Shown here one piece after another: positions 5,050 through 8,009 of a DNA stretch of 8,009 bases. The DNA is from JAMXLO01 sp041487355 (GTDB lineage: Bacteria; Pseudomonadota; Alphaproteobacteria; Acetobacterales; Acetobacteraceae): assembly GCA_041487355.1 (NCBI GenBank), contig JBGPND010000226.1:1-8009 (forward strand), written 5' to 3'. The notes under the pieces were generated by a model. It was not told the origin of the DNA. It searched no databases and saw only the letters and a list, made by a program, of their open reading frames with translations. How positions within the stretch are numbered: the stretch's first letter is position 1; every line of letters starts with the position of its first letter. A program made the position numbers and the translations under genes.

Positions 5050-5808
5050 ATGAGCATCACTGTTCCCGGATCCAGCCCCATGTCCCAATCGATCGTCGCT
5101 GAGCTTGCACCGCACGGCGTCCTGCGCGCCGGGATCAATATGGGCAATTTCCTGCTGGTCACGGGAAAGACCCCGTCGGGCGATCCGGACGGCGTCTCGC
5201 CCGACATGGCGCGCGCAATCGCCGAGCGCCTCGGCGTGCCGGTCAAATACGTGCCGTATGCCAAGCCGGGTGAGCTCGCGGATGCGGTGGGCAGCGATGT
5301 CTGGGACATCGGGCTGATCGGCGCCGAACCCGCGCGTGCCGAGAAGATCGCCTTCTCCGCCGCCTATGTGGAGATCGAGGCCACCTACCTGGTTCCCGCC
5401 GGCTCGTCGCTGCGGACGATCGCGGACGTGGACCGCCCTGGCGTGCGCATCGCGGTGACGGCGCGCAGTGCCTACGACCTCTGGCTGGAGCGCAACATCA
5501 AGCACGCCGAGCTGGTGCGTTCGGACAGCCTCGCCAGCGCCACCGAAAAATTTGTCCGCGACAAGCTCGATGCCCTGGCCGGGCTGCGCCCCGGCCTGCT
5601 GACGGATATCCAGAAAATGCCCGGCGCGCGGATTCTCGACGGGCAGTTCACCGCCGTGCAGCAGGCGGTCGGCACGGCCCGGACCAATTCGGCCGGCGCC
5701 GCGTTCCTCCACGACTTCGTCGAGGAAGCGAAATCATCCGGCCTCGTCGCGCGCCTGCTCGAGCGGCACAAGGTGGTCGGCCGCCTCTCGGTCGCACCGC
5801 CTGGCTGA
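5050..5808 (+). CDS. type-3 solute-binding-fold protein without signal peptide
   Basis: This 252-aa protein (242 aa from ATG 5080) has the SBP_bac_3 fold used by periplasmic binding proteins for amino acids and similar small solutes. Lobe 1 starts HGVLRAGINMGNFLLVTG and includes GVSPDMARAIAERLGVPVKYV and the WDIGLIGAEPARAEKIAF segment. The hinge follows at YLVPAGSS, and lobe 2 contains GVRIAVTARSAYDLWLERNI and DKLDALAGL. The N-terminus (MSITVPGSSPMSQSIVAEL) has no hydrophobic core, so neither candidate start gives a secretory signal. There are no permease or ATPase genes beside it. It may act as a cytoplasmic ligand-binding or enzyme-like protein, as cyclohexadienyl dehydratase shows for this fold, or the export signal may have been lost. 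The fold is secure and the function is open. Confidence 0.85.
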   Translation: MSITVPGSSPMSQSIVAELAPHGVLRAGINMGNFLLVTGKTPSGDPDGVSPDMARAIAERLGVPVKYVPYAKPGELADAVGSDVWDIGLIGAEPARAEKIAFSAAYVEIEATYLVPAGSSLRTIADVDRPGVRIAVTARSAYDLWLERNIKHAELVRSDSLASATEKFVRDKLDALAGLRPGLLTDIQKMPGARILDGQFTAVQQAVGTARTNSAGAAFLHDFVEEAKSSGLVARLLERHKVVGRLSVAPPG

Positions 5809-5810
5809 CA

Positions 5811-5857
5811 CCACGATCGTTTGCCCCGGCGCGGGCGGTCGTGGCAGACAGCCACGC
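5811..5857 (+). promoter_or_regulatory. two mutually exclusive hairpins abutting the transglycosylase start codon
   Basis: Stem A pairs CCACGATCG (5811-5819) with CGGTCGTGG (5836-5844): nine pairs including one G-U. Stem B pairs CGTGGC (5840-5845) with GCCACG (5851-5856) around the loop AGACA, one base before the ATG at 5858. The stems share 5840-5844, so only one can form. No Shine-Dalgarno sequence is visible in front of the ATG. Stem B would bury the ribosome landing site, while stem A would free it. Whether this is regulatory or incidental in GC-rich DNA is not known. Confidence 0.35.
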
Positions 5858-6826
5858 ATGCTGAGCCGTCGTTCGCTGTTGGCTGCCTCGCTTGCCACTG
5901 TCTTTGCCGTGCCGGCCCGCGCAGCGTCGGACGGCTTCCAGGGCTTCCTCGCGGGGTTGCGCGCCGAGGCCAGGCGCGCCGGGATCTCCGCCGCGACGCT
6001 AGATCGCGCCTTCGCCGGCGTGCAGCCCAACCAGAAGGTGCTGGAGCGCGATCGCCACCAGCCCGAGTTCACCATGACCTGGGCGCAATACCGCGCCCTG
6101 CTGATCACCGACCAGCGCATCGTCAACGGGCGCGCCGCCTGGCAGCAGAACCGTGCGCTGCTCGCCCGCGTGCAGGACCGGTTCGGCGTGGAGCCCGGCG
6201 TCATCGTCGGCATCTGGGGCCTCGAATCGAGCTTCGGCGCGGGGATGGGTGACTTCCGCGTGGTCGAGGCGCTGGCGACACTGGCCTGGGAAGGGCGCCG
6301 CGCCAGCTTCTTCCGCGGCGAGCTGATCGCGGCACTGCGCATCCTGGACAACGGCGACGTGACCCCGGCGCGGATGACCGGCTCCTATGCCGGCGCGATG
6401 GGCCAGCCGCAGTTCATGCCGTCGTCCTATCTGCGCTACGCGGTGGATTTCGAGGGCCACGGGCGGCGCGACATCTGGACCAGCAAGCCGGATGTGCTCG
6501 GCTCGATCGCGAACTACCTCGCGCGCTCGGGCTGGCGCGGCGGCGAACCCTGGGGGCAGCCGGTAACGCTGCCCGCCGGTTTCGACACAGCGTCCGCCGG
6601 GCGCGACAACCGCCGGCCGGTCGGCGAATGGGCGCGACAGGGCGTGCGTCCGGCGGATGGACGTCCACTGCCGCGCGCCGATGCGCTGGCGGCCGTGGTT
6701 CTGCCGGACGACGCCGGCACCGACGCGTTCCTGGTCTATGCCAACTTCGCCGCGATCCGCCGCTACAATCCCTCGGATTTCTATGCGTTGGCGGTCGGGC
6801 TGCTGGGCGACATGGTCGTGGCGTGA
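5858..6826 (+). CDS. MltB-type lytic murein transglycosylase (GH103)
   Basis: This 322-aa exported enzyme cleaves the MurNAc-GlcNAc bond of peptidoglycan, forming 1,6-anhydro ends; it acts in the periplasm. The N-terminus has a signal peptide with a twin-arginine-like start (SRRSLLAAS), a hydrophobic core and a cleavage site near PARA-AS (about residue 22). The catalytic acid is Glu123 in IWGLESSFG, followed by the family motifs YAGAMGQPQFMPSSYLRYAVDF (178-198), SIANYLARSGW (216-226) and YNPSDFYALAVGLL (303-316). All expected core motifs are present. There is no lipobox, so it is soluble rather than membrane-anchored as in E. coli MltB, and there is no peptidoglycan-binding domain. The start at 5858 is the only ATG giving a signal peptide. 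It is followed by rlpA and another exported-protein gene, forming a cell-wall cluster. Confidence 0.95.
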   Translation: MLSRRSLLAASLATVFAVPARAASDGFQGFLAGLRAEARRAGISAATLDRAFAGVQPNQKVLERDRHQPEFTMTWAQYRALLITDQRIVNGRAAWQQNRALLARVQDRFGVEPGVIVGIWGLESSFGAGMGDFRVVEALATLAWEGRRASFFRGELIAALRILDNGDVTPARMTGSYAGAMGQPQFMPSSYLRYAVDFEGHGRRDIWTSKPDVLGSIANYLARSGWRGGEPWGQPVTLPAGFDTASAGRDNRRPVGEWARQGVRPADGRPLPRADALAAVVLPDDAGTDAFLVYANFAAIRRYNPSDFYALAVGLLGDMVVA

Positions 6827-6948
6827 GAGCCGCGCACGTGGCGAGGTACGCCTGTTCAAGGAGTCATCGTCACCCCCGCGAAAGACGGTGTGAAAGAAAC
6901 AGCCCCGTCGCTATTCCCGGAATATCCTGGGTCCCCGCTTTCGCGGGG
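6827..6948 (+). other. repeat-bearing spacer between the transglycosylase and rlpA genes
   Basis: No gene is supported here. Positions 6869-6890 carry a degenerate half copy (GTCACCCCCGCGAAAGACGG) of the repeat whose intact inverted pair begins at 6926. No Rho-independent terminator with a T run is visible. Confidence 0.5.
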
Positions 6949-7008
6949 ATGACGAAAAAGGCGGGCCGACTCACCAGGTTGTCATCCCCGCGAAAGCGGG
7001 GACCCAGG
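6926..7008. repeat. 28-bp perfect inverted repeat, dispersed proteobacterial palindrome
   Basis: Arm 6926-6953 is an exact reverse complement of arm 6981-7008, separated by 27 bases. Each arm holds the internal hairpin CCCCGC-TTTC-GCGGGG. This sequence type, GTCATCCCCGCGAAAGCGGGGACCCAG-like, is a widespread intergenic repeat in alphaproteobacteria. It covers the region where the rlpA start should lie and includes the only in-frame ATG (6949). Confidence 0.92.
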
Positions 7009-7908
7009 AGTCACCTTCACCACTGGGGCAGTGATGGATTCATTCACGCGCTCGCGTTGCTGCTGGCCCTTCTGGCGGTTTCTTGCCATCGTCCCCCGCC
7101 GGCCAATCCGCATTACCTGCTCGGGCAGCCCTATCAGGCAGGCGATGCCTGGTTCTATCCGCGCGAGAGCTACGAAATGCAGGAGACCGGTCTCGCGATG
7201 GTCTATCCATCCGGCCACGCGGACCTTACCTCGGATGGCGAGACGTTCGACCAGACGGCCCTGGCTGCTTCGCATCAGACGCTGCAACTGCCCGCTATCG
7301 CGCGGCTGACCAATCTGGAGAACGGGCTGCAGGTCCTGGTGCGGATCAATGACCGCGGTCCGGCGACGCCGCACCGGCTGATCGAGCTCACACGTCGCAC
7401 CGCAATGCTGCTCGGCTTGCCGACCGACGGCGTGGCGCGCGTGCGGCTGCAAGTGCTGCCGGTGGAGAGCCATGCGGCCGTCGATGCGGTGCCGGGCGCG
7501 CCGAAGCTGGAACTCGCGACAGCGCCGCGCGGTGCGGTGCAGCAGACTGCCTTGCAACCGCCCGGCAGTGCGGCACCGGTGAATGCTGCTGCGGCGCCTG
7601 CGCCCTCGCAGTCACCGGCGGCAACGGTCGCAACGACGGACCTGCGGCTGCCGGAGACGGTGACCCAGGCGTCACCCGATCCCGGCAACCTGTTCGTGCG
7701 ACTCGGCACGTTCCAGACCTTCGAATACGCCGACATCCAGCGCGCGCGAGTCGCCGGGCTCGGAGCGCGTATCGTCAGCACGCGCGAGGGACGGGTCCAG
7801 ACGCATCGGGTCATCGTCGGGCCGTTCACGAGTGTGCAGCAGGCTGATGTCGTGCTGGACCAGGTGCTCCGCGCGGGAGTAACCGATGCACGGATCGTGG
7901 TGGAATAG
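6949..7908 (+). CDS. rlpA: RlpA lytic transglycosylase lipoprotein with SPOR domain (start uncertain)
   Basis: RlpA is a lipoprotein that cleaves peptide-stripped glycan strands at the septum during cell separation. After a hydrophobic stretch ending ALLAVSC (lipid-modified Cys at 7084-7086), the double-psi beta-barrel domain carries the residues matching P. aeruginosa RlpA Glu120, His131 and Asp157: Glu98 in SDGETFD, His109 in AASH and Asp135 in INDRGP, with identical spacing. A low-complexity Ala/Pro linker leads to a C-terminal SPOR domain (about 245-319, LFVRLGTFQTF to IVGPF), which binds denuded septal glycan. The start is uncertain. The only in-frame ATG (6949) is inside a palindromic repeat, has no ribosome-binding site and gives a 29-residue hydrophilic lead before the signal core. 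ATG 7034 has GGGG upstream but is in another frame. The true gene may begin near 7034 with an indel. Product identity is secure; the start is not. Confidence 0.9.
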   Translation: MTKKAGRLTRLSSPRKRGPRSHLHHWGSDGFIHALALLLALLAVSCHRPPPANPHYLLGQPYQAGDAWFYPRESYEMQETGLAMVYPSGHADLTSDGETFDQTALAASHQTLQLPAIARLTNLENGLQVLVRINDRGPATPHRLIELTRRTAMLLGLPTDGVARVRLQVLPVESHAAVDAVPGAPKLELATAPRGAVQQTALQPPGSAAPVNAAAAPAPSQSPAATVATTDLRLPETVTQASPDPGNLFVRLGTFQTFEYADIQRARVAGLGARIVSTREGRVQTHRVIVGPFTSVQQADVVLDQVLRAGVTDARIVVE

Positions 7909-7921
7909 GAGTCGAGTCCCG

Positions 7922-8009
7922 ATGCTCACGCGTCGCTCTGCCCTGCTGGCATCGGCGATGTTCGCTGCCGGTGCGCTGCCTGCCGCCGCACAGCAGCGGC
8001 ACCCCGCGC
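7922..8009 (+). CDS. exported protein, 5' end only (possible D-Ala-D-Ala carboxypeptidase)
   Basis: ATG 7922 opens a frame that runs off the window after 29 codons. The visible part is a complete signal peptide with a twin-arginine-like start (LTRRSALLASA), a hydrophobic core and a cleavage site at PAAA-QQ. AGGAG at 7907-7911 overlaps the rlpA stop and lies ten bases upstream, so translation is probably coupled to rlpA. The mature sequence is too short to identify. In related alphaproteobacteria rlpA is often followed by a DacA/DacF-type penicillin-binding D-alanyl-D-alanine carboxypeptidase, which fits the cell-wall theme, but this part is inference from gene order. Confidence 0.75.
   Translation, partial: MLTRRSALLASAMFAAGALPAAAQQRHPA

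Noticed and set aside
5999..6859. 286-codon minus-strand frame opposite the transglycosylase gene
   Set aside because: It is a shadow of a gene with complete GH103 motifs.
6628..6948. N-terminal extension of rlpA from 6628
   Set aside because: It overlaps the transglycosylase gene out of frame and the repeat; the lipoprotein signal shows that the real N-terminus is much nearer 7034.
6869..7008. CRISPR array suggested by three related repeat units
   Set aside because: The units are inverted, not direct, unevenly spaced and one is degenerate; they match a dispersed palindromic repeat type.

Overview
The window is a GC-rich bacterial segment, densely packed with genes, and most likely from an alphaproteobacterium. 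The gene order, protein styles and palindromic repeats point to the Acetobacteraceae/Rhodospirillales. The cues are a tandem MltB-type transglycosylase, RlpA-SPOR and exported-protein cluster, a tetratricopeptide-type GT9-like glycosyltransferase remnant, and the alphaproteobacterial intergenic palindromes. The taxonomic call is inference from protein style, because no rRNA is present.

Layout. Positions 1-359 hold the 3' end of a GT9-like glycosyltransferase that appears broken: two conserved blocks normally far apart lie next to each other in different frames. Positions 360-656 are sparse, with a 29-codon ORF behind a good ribosome-binding site and a 37-aa single-span membrane protein. Next comes a papain-like (CHAP/NlpC-type) cysteine peptidase candidate at 657-1139. 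Its stop interlocks with that of a minus-strand pair, hisI followed by a COG0523/CobW-type metallochaperone GTPase (2592 to 1134). Divergent from hisI is a bicupin protein (2639-3355) that ends inside a perfect 32-bp inverted repeat. Facing it is a minus-strand unit of an EamA/DMT permease followed by a VOC (glyoxalase-fold) protein. Divergent from the permease is a type-3 solute-binding-fold protein with no visible signal peptide (5050-5808). The right end is a plus-strand cell-wall cluster: an MltB-type lytic transglycosylase, an RlpA lipoprotein with a SPOR domain, and the first 29 codons of a third exported protein.

How the genes fit together. The right-hand cluster is a peptidoglycan-remodelling set. 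HisI is a zinc enzyme and COG0523 proteins are zinc-handling GTPases, so their overlap on one transcript suggests dedicated metal delivery or zinc-stress adaptation. The remaining genes (cupin, VOC, EamA, solute-binding fold) are ordinary accessory metabolism with unknown substrates.

The most unusual theme is palindromic repeats touching coding sequence. One apparently inserted in frame into the His-rich loop of the COG0523 gene, one supplies the last codons and stop of the cupin gene, and one lies over the start region of rlpA, where the reading frame and start are hard to reconcile. I see no CRISPR array, tRNA, rRNA, insertion sequence or phage genes. I do not see a clearly new multi-gene system.
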